This document shows, piece after piece, positions 42,601 through 52,100 of a stretch of DNA of 64,000 nucleotides. Each line of letters starts with the position of its first letter. The stretch's first letter is position 1. Source of the stretch: Bermanella sp049115935 (lineage in GTDB: Bacteria > Pseudomonadota > Gammaproteobacteria > Pseudomonadales > Oceanobacteraceae). The notes beneath the pieces were generated by a model. That model was not told the DNA's origin, did not search any database, and worked only from the letters and a program-made list of their open reading frames with translations. The translations under genes were made by a program, and so were the position numbers. The stretch covers positions 1-64,000 of the forward strand of contig JAGDZK010000015.1 of assembly GCA_049115935.1 (NCBI GenBank), given 5' to 3'.

Positions 42601-43159
42601 TACGACGAATGCGATTTTCGGTTTCACGGCGGCGCTCTTTGTATTTAGAAATACCGGCCGCTTCTTCAATATAAACACGTAATTCTTCAGGTTTGGATTC
42701 AATCAGTTTTGAGATCATGCCTTGTTCGATAATGGCATAACTGCGCGGGCCAAGGCCGGTACCTAAAAATAGATCGGTTACATCACGACGACGACACTTG
42801 GTGCCGTTTAGATAATAAATAGATTGACCATCACGGGTCACTTTACGCTTAAGGGAGATTTCACTGTATTGTGCATATTCGCCCTGAAGTTTGCCTTCGC
42901 TGTTATCAAATACCAGCTCAATACTGGCTTGGCCCACAGGCTTTCGACCAGTGGAGCCATTAAAGATAACGTCTGTCATGGCATCACCACGCAGGTTTTT
43001 GGCACTGGATTCACCCATTACCCAGCGCACAGCGTCGATGGTATTGGACTTACCACAGCCGTTAGGGCCTACGATACAGGTCAAATTGGTTGGAAATGGT
43101 ATCTTGGTTGGGTCAACAAAGGATTTGAACCCAGCAAGCTTAATGGACTTAAGTCGCAC
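39668..43159 (-). CDS. smc: Chromosome segregation ATPase SMC
   Basis: The 1163-residue protein has Walker A GPNGCGKSN (about 32-40), two long coiled-coil arms broken by a hinge (about 505-660, LADELTVENGWEQAVETVLAEQLQAVVV to GIWLGANWIRV), the ABC signature LSGGEKALTAIAL and Walker B PFCMLDEVDAPLDDANV. It works with ScpA and ScpB, encoded on the same strand at 24.7-26.8 kb. The arms are rich in Gln/Glu. Presence of SMC-ScpAB rather than MukBEF is typical outside Enterobacterales and Vibrionales. Confidence 0.97.
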   Translation of the reverse strand: MRLKSIKLAGFKSFVDPTKIPFPTNLTCIVGPNGCGKSNTIDAVRWVMGESSAKNLRGDAMTDVIFNGSTGRKPVGQASIELVFDNSEGKLQGEYAQYSEISLKRKVTRDGQSIYYLNGTKCRRRDVTDLFLGTGLGPRSYAIIEQGMISKLIESKPEELRVYIEEAAGISKYKERRRETENRIRRTAENLERLSDIREELERQIGRLQRQAEAAEKYKNYKEDERQTRAQLFAMRWRNMDTELAQINQVIAEQELALEQVLTVQVQDESQVEEKRILLVDLTDDFEKIQAQFYELGGNLGRLEQSIQFQSQRSLQLNSDLQEINESKTLIAQQEEDDALALEALDEQLMELEPENELMMAQEETSQETLMQAEEAMQNWQLSWDSFNEKSAEPQRIAEVSKTQIQNFEQNITRIQQRIERLQRELESLQIGDEAEEQLALLDEQLSEKELQFEQQQQDSAQYQQQVEDAREQQQALSQKLNESRSQLQSVMGRKASLEALQQAALGTDGESGRWLQSQQLHNNKRLADELTVENGWEQAVETVLAEQLQAVVVPSIDQYAQRLLQLNQGQMTLVEAQSSADAQAGSLANKVNGAKLPWLNDVLCADDLTSALQMRANLQGNQSIITPDGIWLGANWIRVKRSGDDQSGVLARKQELEELIAKEDDLDALVEELDADLESTSLRINTLEQQRNNAQREVNHAAQQLSDHKSTIHAEKVRLEQQVGRRNQLLGEINEQKESKELEQENLEEARLQWQTALQDMEHYTQEREQLLEKRDACREQLDHIRQQARHQKDQAHQQQLKVQTFQHQRQSLMDAISRHEQDKQKLLEREQQILEQQDQGDSPVEELKAQYEEMMQQRLDVDELMKASRSKKELIENEIREVEQNRQQLEQKAQGVRSQLEQSRMQYQTIHTRRGGIEEQLAEYEVELDDVLEQLAEDANIEACQLQLEQIQQRITRLGAINLAAIDEYKTQSERKEYLDKQNADLEKALETLENAIRKIDKETRTRFKETFDKVNAGLKELFPKVFGGGHAYLELTGDDLLDTGVAIMARPPGKKNSTIHLLSGGEKALTAIALVFSIFRLKPAPFCMLDEVDAPLDDANVGRYARLVEAMSEQVQFIYISHNKIAMEMAKQLMGVTMHEPGVSRIVSVNMEEAVELTEH

Positions 43160-43178
43160 ACTGCGCCCCTTTTTATTA

Positions 43179-43841
43179 TTAGTTTTCTAGGGCATCCATC
43201 ATGATGCTTAGCAAATGATCGCCGTAATCTTTTAGCGCTTTCTCAACTTTTGGCACTTCACGTTTCACCACCCCTTCAAGCAACTGCCCAAAAAAGGTCA
43301 TGCTGTAACTTAACGCATTATTATCAACGGTTAAAGCCATGTGATACGCACGGTGAATAGCCGGCTGTAAATCTTCTAAGATGCCCTCTAGATATGGGTT
43401 TTCCGCTAAGGGATAGGCCATTCGCATCAGGTCAAAACCTGCTTTTACAACACGCTCCGGTGCTTCTGGGTCGGTGCTATTGGCGATAGCACGCATCTTT
43501 TGTAGTTGTTCAATTAGAGGGTCTAACTGACCCGGCTTCCACGTGCCAGCCACTTTTGATGCCAGTGCAATCAATAGAATAATATAGGTTTCATATAGAG
43601 CGCGTACATTGGCCCTATTCATCTCGGCAACCATGGCGCCGCGACGAGGCAGAATATCGATTAGGTGGCGGCTTTCTAGAATCAAAAGTGCTTCACGCAC
43701 AGAACCACGACTCACTTCTAGGTCATTGGCTACTTTGAGCTCTTGTATACGCTCTTTTGACTTTAATTTACCTGTGATGATTTGATCACCAATATGCTGG
43801 GCAATTTGCTCAGATAAACTTTCCGGTGCTTTAAAGCTCAT
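43179..43841 (-). CDS. GntR/FadR-family transcriptional regulator
   Basis: Start at ATG 43841 (MSFKAPESLSEQIAQHIGDQII) gives 220 residues; the longer reading adds 25 residues with no family likeness. The winged-helix domain (KSKERIQELKVANDLEVSRGSVREALLILESRHLIDILPRRG) is followed by an all-helical FCD-type ligand domain. It lies 19 bases ahead of smc, as the GntR gene does in Pseudomonas, but its target genes are unknown. There is no local evidence that it controls smc. Confidence 0.88.
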   Translation of the reverse strand: MSFKAPESLSEQIAQHIGDQIITGKLKSKERIQELKVANDLEVSRGSVREALLILESRHLIDILPRRGAMVAEMNRANVRALYETYIILLIALASKVAGTWKPGQLDPLIEQLQKMRAIANSTDPEAPERVVKAGFDLMRMAYPLAENPYLEGILEDLQPAIHRAYHMALTVDNNALSYSMTFFGQLLEGVVKREVPKVEKALKDYGDHLLSIMMDALEN

Positions 43842-43980
43842 GTGGCCCAAAATCCTGTACAAAATACAAACAGAGTTACCCTGACCCGCAGGATCAAAGG
43901 GCTTAGTGTACCACATAACGCGTAATTGACTACGGCTTAGCGGGCCTGTTTGTGACGCGGTATCCTCTTGTTAATATTCA

Positions 43981-44024
43981 ACAAAAAAGCCTTATATTTG
44001 CTCAAAAAACAAACATAAGGCTTT
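43981..44024 (-). terminator. Rho-independent terminator after hsp20
   Basis: On the minus strand AAAGCCTTAT pairs with ATAAGGCTTT (arms 44015-44024 and 43986-43995) and is followed by a T6 run. It ends the small heat-shock gene. Confidence 0.8.
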
Positions 44025-44050
44025 AATTGATTAAACCCAATTTAAAAGCA

Positions 44051-44482
44051 TTAATTAATACTGACTTTTATGGGCGACGGCTTTTCATGTTTCGCTTTAG
44101 GAATGATGACTTCTAACACCCCATCGGTAAAACTGGCCGCGATTTTTTCAGCATCTGCACTGTCAGGCAACGAAAAGCTGCGGGCAAATGAGCCATAGGC
44201 TCTTTCAATGCGATGGGCTTTTTTACTAGCCTGCTCGTGTTTACTTTCGCGCTGACCGGTTATGGTCAAAACACTTTCGTTGATATTGATATCAATATCT
44301 TCTTTCTTTACGCCAGCCAATTCAGCATGCACATGAAAAGCACCGTCATCTTCACTGACATCAACCACTGGATGCCAATCCGCTTTTATCATGGCCTGTG
44401 TCGTTGCTTTACTTTCTTGCGGGCGGTAACGATTTAATACTGTTTCCATTTCTGCAAATGGATCCCAAGTTGACACTCTCAT
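44051..44482 (-). CDS. Small heat-shock protein (Hsp20/alpha-crystallin, IbpA-like)
   Basis: The 143-residue protein has a short N-terminal arm (MRVSTWDPFAEMETVLNRY), an alpha-crystallin domain (about 30-135; ADWHPVVDVSEDDGAFHVHAELAGVKKEDIDININESVLTITGQR) and GVLEVIIPKA near the end. It holds unfolding proteins for refolding by other chaperones. The ribosome-binding site TAGGAGG is strong, and a sigma-32-like promoter lies about 40 bases upstream, so heat control is expected. Confidence 0.93.
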   Translation of the reverse strand: MRVSTWDPFAEMETVLNRYRPQESKATTQAMIKADWHPVVDVSEDDGAFHVHAELAGVKKEDIDININESVLTITGQRESKHEQASKKAHRIERAYGSFARSFSLPDSADAEKIAASFTDGVLEVIIPKAKHEKPSPIKVSIN

Positions 44483-44520
44483 GTGAGCCTCCTATTTAAA
44501 ATTCAATTTGCTCACAACCG

Positions 44521-44548
44521 ATATAGGATTAAGAAAATCTTTTTCAAG
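44521..44548 (-). promoter_or_regulatory. Sigma-32-like heat-shock promoter of hsp20
   Basis: On the minus strand CTTGAAA (44542-44548) is followed after 14 bases by CCTATAT (44521-44527), close to the sigma-32 consensus CTTGAAA-N13/14-CCCATNT. The start codon is about 39 bases downstream of the -10 element. The rest of 44549-44696 is A+T rich without a gene. Confidence 0.7.
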
Positions 44549-44696
44549 GTATTTAAATACACATTTTTTAAAATAAATGATTACCATCAACTTTTCATAT
44601 TTTAATTAATGCCACTAAGTTTTTTAGCCTAAAAATTGCAATTTGGGCGAACTAATAAAATTCAAGACTCAGTCTTTATATTTTCTTGTACTCACA

Positions 44697-44730
44697 AAAA
44701 AGCACCATATAACCGCTTATATGGTGCTTT
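44697..44730 (-). terminator. Rho-independent terminator after acsA
   Basis: AAAGCACCATATAA pairs with TTATATGGTGCTTT across a CCGC loop; on the minus strand a T run follows. It lies 25 bases downstream of the acsA stop. Confidence 0.8.
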
Positions 44731-44754
44731 AAATAACAAGCTAATTATCTAGTT

Positions 44755-46704
44755 TTAGTTAGTGCTGTGCCTATTCTCGATTAACAAATCCACCACCGCT
44801 GGGTCAGCCAAGGTGGATGTATCACCCAAGGTATCGATTTCATTGGCGGCTATTTTTCTTAAAATACGACGCATGATTTTACCACTGCGCGTTTTTGGTA
44901 ACCCAAAAGTTAGCTGAATAATATCAGGGGTGGCAATGGCACCAATTTCACCGCGCACCCATGTTTTTAATTCGGCTTCTAATTCTGGCGTTGCTTCAAT
45001 ACCCGCTTTTAAAATTACATACGCATAAATACCTTGGCCTTTGATATCGTGGGGGTAACCCACAACGGCGGCTTCGGCAGTGTCTTTATGTGCAACTAAA
45101 GCACTTTCAATTTCAGCGGTGCCCATGCGATGACCTGAAACATTCAACACATCATCTACGCGACCAGTGATCCAGTAATAGCCATCCTCATCGCGGCGCA
45201 CACCATCACCTGAAAAATATTTACCAGGAAAGGTTTTAAAATAGGTTTCAACAAAACGAGCATGATCACCATACACACTGCGCATTTGCCCTGGCCAGCT
45301 ATCGAGCATCACAAGATTACCCTCACAAGCCCCTTCTAAAATATTGCCTTCACCATCCACAATGGCCGCCGCCACACCTGGCAATGGTTTGGTTGCAGAA
45401 CCCGGTTTTAAATCCGTGGCACCCGGTAATGGGCTAATTAAAATGCCGCCTGTTTCGGTTTGCCACCATGTATCCACGATTGGGCACTGACTATTGCCGA
45501 TTGTTTTGAAATACCACTCCCACGCTTCTGGGTTGATGGGTTCTCCCACACTCCCCAACAATTTTAAGCTGCTACGAGTGGTACCTTGCACGGCTTTTTC
45601 GCCATGAGCCATCAATGCACGAATGGCTGTGGGGGCGGTGTATAAGGTATTGATTTGATGTTTATCCACCACTTGCGCCATTCGACTTACATCAGGGTAA
45701 TTGGGCACCCCTTCAAACAAAACCGTGGTTGCACCATTGGCTAACGGCCCATAAATCATATAACTGTGGCCTGTAATCCAGCCCACATCAGCGGTACACC
45801 AATAGACATCTCCGGCTGTGTAATTAAAGACATGCTCATGGGTATACGCAGCGTAAACTAAGTAACCGCCTGTAGTGTGCAAGACCCCTTTTGGTTTGCC
45901 TGTGCTGCCAGATGTATACAAAATAAACATAGGGTCTTCTGCATTCATTGGCTCACACGGGCATTCGTCAGCAACCTGCTTGAGCATTTCACCGTATTCG
46001 ACATCACGGCCTTCTTGCCAATGAACGTTTATGCCTGTGCGCTTAACCATCAAAACTTTTTCAACGCACTGGGTGCCGGCTTTATTTAAAGCATCATCGA
46101 CACTGGCTTTGAGCGGAATGGTTTTGCCACCGCGCACGCCTTCATCTGCGGTAATAATCCATTTACTGTTGCAGTCTTCAATGCGACCCGCTAACGCATC
46201 CGCACTAAAGCCACCAAATACCACCGAATGGATGGCACCAATACGCGTACACGCCAACATGGCAAGACTTACTTCAACAATCATCGGCATATACAAGGTA
46301 ACCACATCGCCCTTTTGTACACCCATTTCTTTTAAAATATTGGCAAAGCGAGACACTTGAAGATGCAACTGCGCATAAGTCAGTTTGCTATCATCCGTTG
46401 GCTCATCACCTTCCCAGATAATGGCCACATCATTAGCTTTGGTTGGTAGATGACGGTCAACACAGTTGTGGCAGACATTTAAAACACCGTCGTAAAACCA
46501 TTTGATGTGCAAGTCTTCAGCTGCATAACTCACATCTTTTACTTTGGTGTAAGGGGCAAACCAATCGAGTCGCTTGCCTTGCTCACCCCAAAATGCCTCG
46601 CTGTCGGAAATGGCATGGTCATATGCTTGCTGATATTGTTCAGCATTCATCAAGGCTTTATCTGCCCACGACTGACTCACTTTATGAATAGGATACTGGC
46701 TCAT
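44755..46704 (-). CDS. acsA: Acetyl-coenzyme A synthetase
   Basis: The 649-residue adenylate-forming enzyme has the ACS N-terminus (SQSWADKALMNAEQYQQAYDHAISDSEAFWGEQGKRLDW), the ATP motif ILYTSGSTGKPKGVLHTTGGYLV, WWQTETGGILISPLPG, and the C-terminal lysine motif TRSGKIMRRILRKIA that is the usual target of reversible acetylation. It makes acetyl-CoA from acetate, ATP and CoA. The gene is alone, divergent from the DUF2804 gene, with a 193-base spacer that probably holds both promoters; I could not pick convincing hexamers. Confidence 0.97.
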   Translation of the reverse strand: MSQYPIHKVSQSWADKALMNAEQYQQAYDHAISDSEAFWGEQGKRLDWFAPYTKVKDVSYAAEDLHIKWFYDGVLNVCHNCVDRHLPTKANDVAIIWEGDEPTDDSKLTYAQLHLQVSRFANILKEMGVQKGDVVTLYMPMIVEVSLAMLACTRIGAIHSVVFGGFSADALAGRIEDCNSKWIITADEGVRGGKTIPLKASVDDALNKAGTQCVEKVLMVKRTGINVHWQEGRDVEYGEMLKQVADECPCEPMNAEDPMFILYTSGSTGKPKGVLHTTGGYLVYAAYTHEHVFNYTAGDVYWCTADVGWITGHSYMIYGPLANGATTVLFEGVPNYPDVSRMAQVVDKHQINTLYTAPTAIRALMAHGEKAVQGTTRSSLKLLGSVGEPINPEAWEWYFKTIGNSQCPIVDTWWQTETGGILISPLPGATDLKPGSATKPLPGVAAAIVDGEGNILEGACEGNLVMLDSWPGQMRSVYGDHARFVETYFKTFPGKYFSGDGVRRDEDGYYWITGRVDDVLNVSGHRMGTAEIESALVAHKDTAEAAVVGYPHDIKGQGIYAYVILKAGIEATPELEAELKTWVRGEIGAIATPDIIQLTFGLPKTRSGKIMRRILRKIAANEIDTLGDTSTLADPAVVDLLIENRHSTN

Positions 46705-46897
46705 TGTGATACCTAAAATTATTATTTTTGTTATTCATTAATGGACTCCATTTAACCGATTCTCTTTCAGACATTCAACCAATAACGCCAGAATACAGCA
46801 CTAAGGTGTCGCTATTTGCTCCCAATACTGGCTCTTAATACCCTAGTGCCAAAAATAGGGGTTGATACACTGTTCGCAATCATAAAAAGGTATCACC

Positions 46898-47896
46898 ATG
46901 GACACACTTATTAATCGCCAAGGGCAAGTGAGTTTTGGGGTTTTTCCAACCAGCCCAAAAAACATTAACTACTTAGATTTTGATTTACGCAACAACATGG
47001 ACAAAGCCATCAACGGCTTTCGAAAAAAGATGCGCTTCAATCAGTTTCAGTTCATTGGTTTAACTGGTGATGATTTGATTCTTGGTGTCGCAATTGTGAA
47101 TTTAAAATGGGTAAGCAACTGCTTTTTATATATTTACCAGCCCAGCACACAAACTTTTACTGAGTATTCTTGGCTCAAACCATTTGCGTTAAATACTCAA
47201 ACCGATACTCAGCCTAACAATGGCTCATGGTCATTCAAAAGTGGCCATAACCACATATCAATAACGAGCCACGAGCATTTACGACAATTAAAAATCAGCT
47301 GCGGTAACGAACTCAATGTCGATGTATCCATAAATGAAACTCAGTCTCCATTAGATGTATGTTGCCGTGCAGGTTATAACGGCTGGGTGTATACACAAAA
47401 AAATACTGCCCTGCCTTTTACTGGGCACATTCAATGGCGTGGGCAAGATATCAATACTCAAGATCTGCTTGCTAGTGTGGATTGGTCTTGTGGGTACATG
47501 CGCCGTGAAACATTTTGGCACTGGGCAAGCTTGAGTCATAAAACTCAAAACGGTGACACGGTAGGTTTTAACCTAGCTGCCGGTGTCAATGAAACCAGCT
47601 ATACCGAAAATGCACTTTGGATAAACTCAGAAATGATTAAACTGGATCGGGCTGAATTTATCTTTGATCGATCCAATCGCATGGCCCCTTGGCAAATTAA
47701 AACCAGTGACGGCCATCTAGACCTTACGTTTACCCCAGCAGGTGAGCGCAAAGAGAAAATAAACGCAGGTCTAATTGCCTCTAATTTCACCCAAGTATTT
47801 GGTCGCTTCAATGGAAGCGTGAAGAATGCACAAGGTGACATCATCACCATCACCAATGCCACGGGATTCTGCGAAGACCATTTCGCCAAGTGGTAA
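46898..47896 (+). CDS. DUF2804 family protein
   Basis: A 332-residue protein. LINRQGQVSFGVFPTSPKNINYLDFDLR at the start, RFNQFQFIGLTGDDLILGVAIVNLKWVSNCFLYIY, LASVDWSCGYMRRETFWHWASLS and the C-terminal GFCEDHFAKW match my memory of the DUF2804 family, whose function is unknown. No signal peptide or membrane segment is seen. The fold may be a lipocalin-like or carotenoid-hydratase-like beta structure, but that is a guess. Confidence 0.8.
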   Translation: MDTLINRQGQVSFGVFPTSPKNINYLDFDLRNNMDKAINGFRKKMRFNQFQFIGLTGDDLILGVAIVNLKWVSNCFLYIYQPSTQTFTEYSWLKPFALNTQTDTQPNNGSWSFKSGHNHISITSHEHLRQLKISCGNELNVDVSINETQSPLDVCCRAGYNGWVYTQKNTALPFTGHIQWRGQDINTQDLLASVDWSCGYMRRETFWHWASLSHKTQNGDTVGFNLAAGVNETSYTENALWINSEMIKLDRAEFIFDRSNRMAPWQIKTSDGHLDLTFTPAGERKEKINAGLIASNFTQVFGRFNGSVKNAQGDIITITNATGFCEDHFAKW

Positions 47897-47904
47897 CCTT
47901 AAGA

Positions 47905-47934
47905 ATATGCAGGTGGTCAAAGCCACCTGCATAT
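47905..47934 (+). terminator. Strong hairpin after the DUF2804 gene
   Basis: ATATGCAGGTGG (47905-47916) pairs perfectly with CCACCTGCATAT (47923-47934) across a 6-base loop. The following bases lack a T run, so it may be a terminator of weak type or an mRNA-stabilising end. Confidence 0.55.
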
Positions 47935-48032
47935 ACCATATAGCCATATAAAACTCACCAAACCTCTTTTTTGAACACACCCTTTCTTAACAATTAAAAC
48001 CAACTCTTTAAAAGTTTCGTAAGCTGATATAC

Positions 48033-48070
48033 ATTAGACAAATCTAATTTAGATAAACCTTAAGTTTATC
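48033..48070 (+). promoter_or_regulatory. Two adjacent inverted repeats upstream of the RND efflux operon (likely operator)
   Basis: ATTAGA-CAAA-TCTAAT (48033-48048) and GATAAAC-CTTAA-GTTTATC (48052-48070) are both perfect inverted repeats, placed 58-95 bases before the start codon. RND pumps are often controlled by a TetR- or MarR-type repressor binding such palindromes. No regulator gene lies next to the operon in this window. Confidence 0.55.
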
Positions 48071-48127
48071 AATCATATTCTAGCCAGCCTCTTCTACACT
48101 TAGTAAGGCACAAAATAGGATGAATAC

Positions 48128-49168
48128 ATGAAACACGCACACTTACTGGCCGGCTACCTTGCCATTGCAACTATTTTTAGCCCAAGCGCATGGTCACAAA
48201 ACATCACAACGACTCAAGCCAGCCTACAAACCTATCCGAGCTGGTTTACGGTTGAAGCACAAATCGAAGCGGTGAACCAAGCCACCATTAGTGCTCAAAC
48301 CAGTGGCCGTGTGCAATCCATCGAGGTGGACGTAAACGATTATGTACAAACCGGCGACTTAATCATTCAGTTACGCAACAAGCAGCAAAAAGCCGCGGTT
48401 GCTCAAGCAACGGCTGGTTTAAACCAAGCTCAAGCTTTAAGCAAGGATGCCCAATCACAACTTAAGCGAGCCACCCCGTTGTTTGAACAAGGCTCGGTAT
48501 CAAAAGGCCAATTCGATACCATTAAGGCCAATGCCGCCTCTGCCGCCGCCCAAGTTAAAGCGTCACAAGCGTTATTGGCACAAGCACAAGAGCAATTTTC
48601 ATATACACAAATTCGAGCCCCCTATGCTGGGATTGTAAAAGCTCGTTTAGTTGAAGTGGGCGAAAGCGTTAACCCTGGCACGCCACTAATGACTGGCCTT
48701 TCTCTTAATAAATTACGTGCAGTTGCCCATTTACCACAACGCTTTATTACAAAGGTAAACCCTGAGACACAATTACAGGTAACCCACCAAGAAAAAACCT
48801 TACCCTCTACAAAAGTAACGGTATTCCCTTTTGCCGATTCTAATAGCCACAGCTTTAAAATACGTGCAGATATAGATGCCCAAGATACAGGGCTATTTCC
48901 TGGTATGTGGGTAAAACTCAACATACCAAGCGGTGAGCAATCTGCTATTCGCATTCCTGAATCAGCAATCGTTTATAAAGGTGAAGCAAGTTATGTTTAC
49001 ATTAAAAATCAACATCAATTTTCACTTAGACAAGTTCGTTTAGGTGCAAAACAATTGGCACATAACAAACAAAATAAACCCGCCACCATAGAAGTGTTAG
49101 CGGGCATCCAAGACGGTGATGAAATTGCCACCAACCCTGCTCAAGTATTAGCGGCGCAGGAGATTTAA
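48128..49168 (+). CDS. RND efflux periplasmic adaptor (membrane fusion protein)
   Basis: The 346-residue protein has a Sec signal peptide (HLLAGYLAIATIFSPSAWS, no lipobox), a split biotinyl-lipoyl domain (VEAVNQATISAQTSGRVQSIEVDVNDYVQTGDLI ... YTQIRAPYAGIVKARLVEVGESVNPG), a helical hairpin between them (about 85-150) and a beta-barrel domain. It joins the RND pump in the inner membrane to an outer-membrane channel. AGGAT lies ahead of the ATG. The permease gene follows after one base. No TolC-type gene is nearby, so a shared channel is likely. Confidence 0.92.
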   Translation: MKHAHLLAGYLAIATIFSPSAWSQNITTTQASLQTYPSWFTVEAQIEAVNQATISAQTSGRVQSIEVDVNDYVQTGDLIIQLRNKQQKAAVAQATAGLNQAQALSKDAQSQLKRATPLFEQGSVSKGQFDTIKANAASAAAQVKASQALLAQAQEQFSYTQIRAPYAGIVKARLVEVGESVNPGTPLMTGLSLNKLRAVAHLPQRFITKVNPETQLQVTHQEKTLPSTKVTVFPFADSNSHSFKIRADIDAQDTGLFPGMWVKLNIPSGEQSAIRIPESAIVYKGEASYVYIKNQHQFSLRQVRLGAKQLAHNKQNKPATIEVLAGIQDGDEIATNPAQVLAAQEI

Positions 49169-49169
49169 C

Positions 49170-52100
49170 ATGACTCAGCCGTCACAAAACCATGACAAAC
49201 CACTTGGCATTAGTGGACGTTTAGCCAAAACGTTTCAAAACAATGCCATTACGCCTTTGCTTGCGATATTTGGTTTACTGCTTGGCTTTTTTGCCATCAT
49301 GGTGACACCAAAAGAAGAAGAGCCACAAATTGATGTGACTTTTGCCAATGTTTACATCGCTTTTCCAGGTGCATCCGCCAAAGAAGTGGAAAGCTTAATC
49401 AGCACCCCAGCTGAACAAGTTCTTAGCGAAATAAATGGCGTTGATGATATTTACAGTGTTTCACGCCCGGGCATGGCGATATTAACCGTGGCTTTTGAGG
49501 TGGGATTAAAACGCGAAACCGCCATCTTGAATTTGTACAATCAGGTTTACAGTCATCAAGACTGGCTACCAACAAATCTTGGGGCCTCTCAACCCATTAT
49601 TAAACCTCAAGGCATTGATGATGTGCCGATTATGTCATTAACGCTAACAAGTCGTGATCCCTCGACATCAACCCAACAACTGACTGAGCTTGCCCATGCA
49701 TTAGAAGTTGAATTAAAACGCATCGACGGTACCCGTGACATATACACCATTGGCGCTCAAAACGATGTGGTTAATGTTCGCCTTGACCCTATTCGCTTAA
49801 GCGCTTATTCCATTACCATTGACGACGTAGCCAATACTTTATTAAGCGCAAACGCCAGTGCACCTAATCGCAATGTATACAAACAGCAAGCTTATATCCA
49901 AGTGCAAGCGGGTAACTTTTTATCAAGCGCCAGTGAAATCAAACAACTGGTCATTGGCCTTGCTAAAAATGGCAGCCCAGTTTATTTGTCTGACGTGGCT
50001 GACATTATTCACAGTGCTGACATTCCCGAATCCCAAGTATTACACTTTGAACAAGGTAACCGTTCCAATCAATCTGCGGTTACCATCGCGATCGCAAAAC
50101 AACCGGGGAAAAATGCATTTAATATCACCAGTGACATTGAAAAAAGACTGGCGCAGCTTTCAAATATTGTCATACCGGATAATGTTCAAGTCAGCGTGAC
50201 TCGCAATTACGGTGACACCGCTAAAGATAAAAGTGACAAATTAATTGCCAAGTTACTGTTCGCAACTGCGGCTGTGGTGGTTTTAGTATTAGCCACCATG
50301 AGCTGGCGAGAAGCCATCATCGTAGGCGGTGCCATTTTTATCACCCTTGCTATTACCTTATTTGCTAGCTGGGCATGGGGCTTTACCCTTAATCGCATTT
50401 CACTATTCGCACTTATATTCAGCATCGGTATTTTAGTGGATGACGCCATCGTAGTGGTTGAAAATATACACAGGCATTTACATATGGGCGGTAAAAAAAT
50501 ACTAGAGGTCATTCCCGCAGCGGTAGACGAAGTTGGTGGCCCTACTATCTTGGCAACCTTCACTGTAATTGCCGCATTAATGCCGATGGCGTTTGTAAGC
50601 GGATTAATGGGGCCTTACATGAGCCCTATTCCTATTAATGCAAGCACCGGCATGCTTATTTCATTGGCCATCGCTTTTATTGTCACTCCTTGGTTATCGT
50701 TTAAATTATTAGCGAACCAACTGGCAAACAATGAACAATCGCATATTCATAACAAAGAAAAAGCAGAAGATAATAAAACCTATCAGTTATTTAATAAAAT
50801 TATGCGCCCTTTAATTGAAGGTGAAAAGGCAGCAAAAAACCGTTTGAAAATGCTGGCACTGGTCGTTGGTTTAATTCTTTTATCGGTGTCGTTACCGGTT
50901 ATGAAAATCGTGGCATTAAAAATGTTACCTTTTGATAACAAATCCGAATTCCAAGTCATTGTAGATATGCCAGAAGGCACTCCAATGGAAGAAACACTGG
51001 TTGCACTCGAAGCACTAGGTGAAGAATTAAAAGCCAGTCAATACGTGAAGGATTTTCAATTATATGCAGGCACCAACGCCCCTATTAATTTTAATGGTTT
51101 AATTCGCCAATATTACTTACGTAATGAGCCGCATATGGGTGACATACAGGTTAACCTAGTGGGCAAAGACCAGCGCGATTTACAAAGCCATGATATTGCC
51201 ATGGCACTGCGTCCAAAACTTCAAGTCATCGGCAAGCAATATAATGCCAATGTGAAAATTGCCGAAGTACCGCCGGGCCCGCCTGTTATGGCACCCATTG
51301 TGGCTGAGGTTTATGGTGTGAATTACGAAGAGCAAATAAAAACCGCAAAAAGCTTACGTGCTTTATTTGAAAACACAGCAGACATTATTGACATTGATGA
51401 CAGCATTGAAGCGGCACAACAAAAAACTGTGATTGAGATTGATCGCCAAAAAGCGGCTCAGCTTGGCGTCCCTTATGCCCGTATTGTATCAGCATTGGAT
51501 ACGGCGATTAGTGGCAAAGATGTCAGCTTTTTACATTCACCACAAAGCAAATACGCAACCCCCATTCGCTTAGAATACAGTGAAGCCAACAAAGCAAACT
51601 GGCAAATATTATTAAATACCAAAGTCAGAAGCATCACCAGCCAAATGGTATCGATCGCCGATATAGTGACACTTAACCATGGCACCATTGATCATACTAT
51701 TTACCATAAAAACTTATTGCCTGTGGTATTTGTCAACGCGGATATGGCGGGCGAATTAGACAGCCCACTTTATGGCTTATTTGATATGTCATTTAAAATG
51801 GATGATGCAAAAACAAGTGGGGATGGCTTTGGCCCTGAGCAATACTTTATCAATCAACCACAAGTGACCAACCGACCATCCATTAAATGGGATGGTGAAT
51901 GGCAAATCACTTATGAAACATTCCGTGATATGGGCATTGCGTATGGCGTGGGCATGATTTTGATCTATTTATTGGTGGTCGCTCAATTTAAAAGTTATTT
52001 AGTGCCACTGATCATCATGGCTCCTATTCCACTAACCATCATCGGAGTGATGCCGGGCCATGCATTATTTGGCGCACAGTTCACCGCCACCAGCATGATT

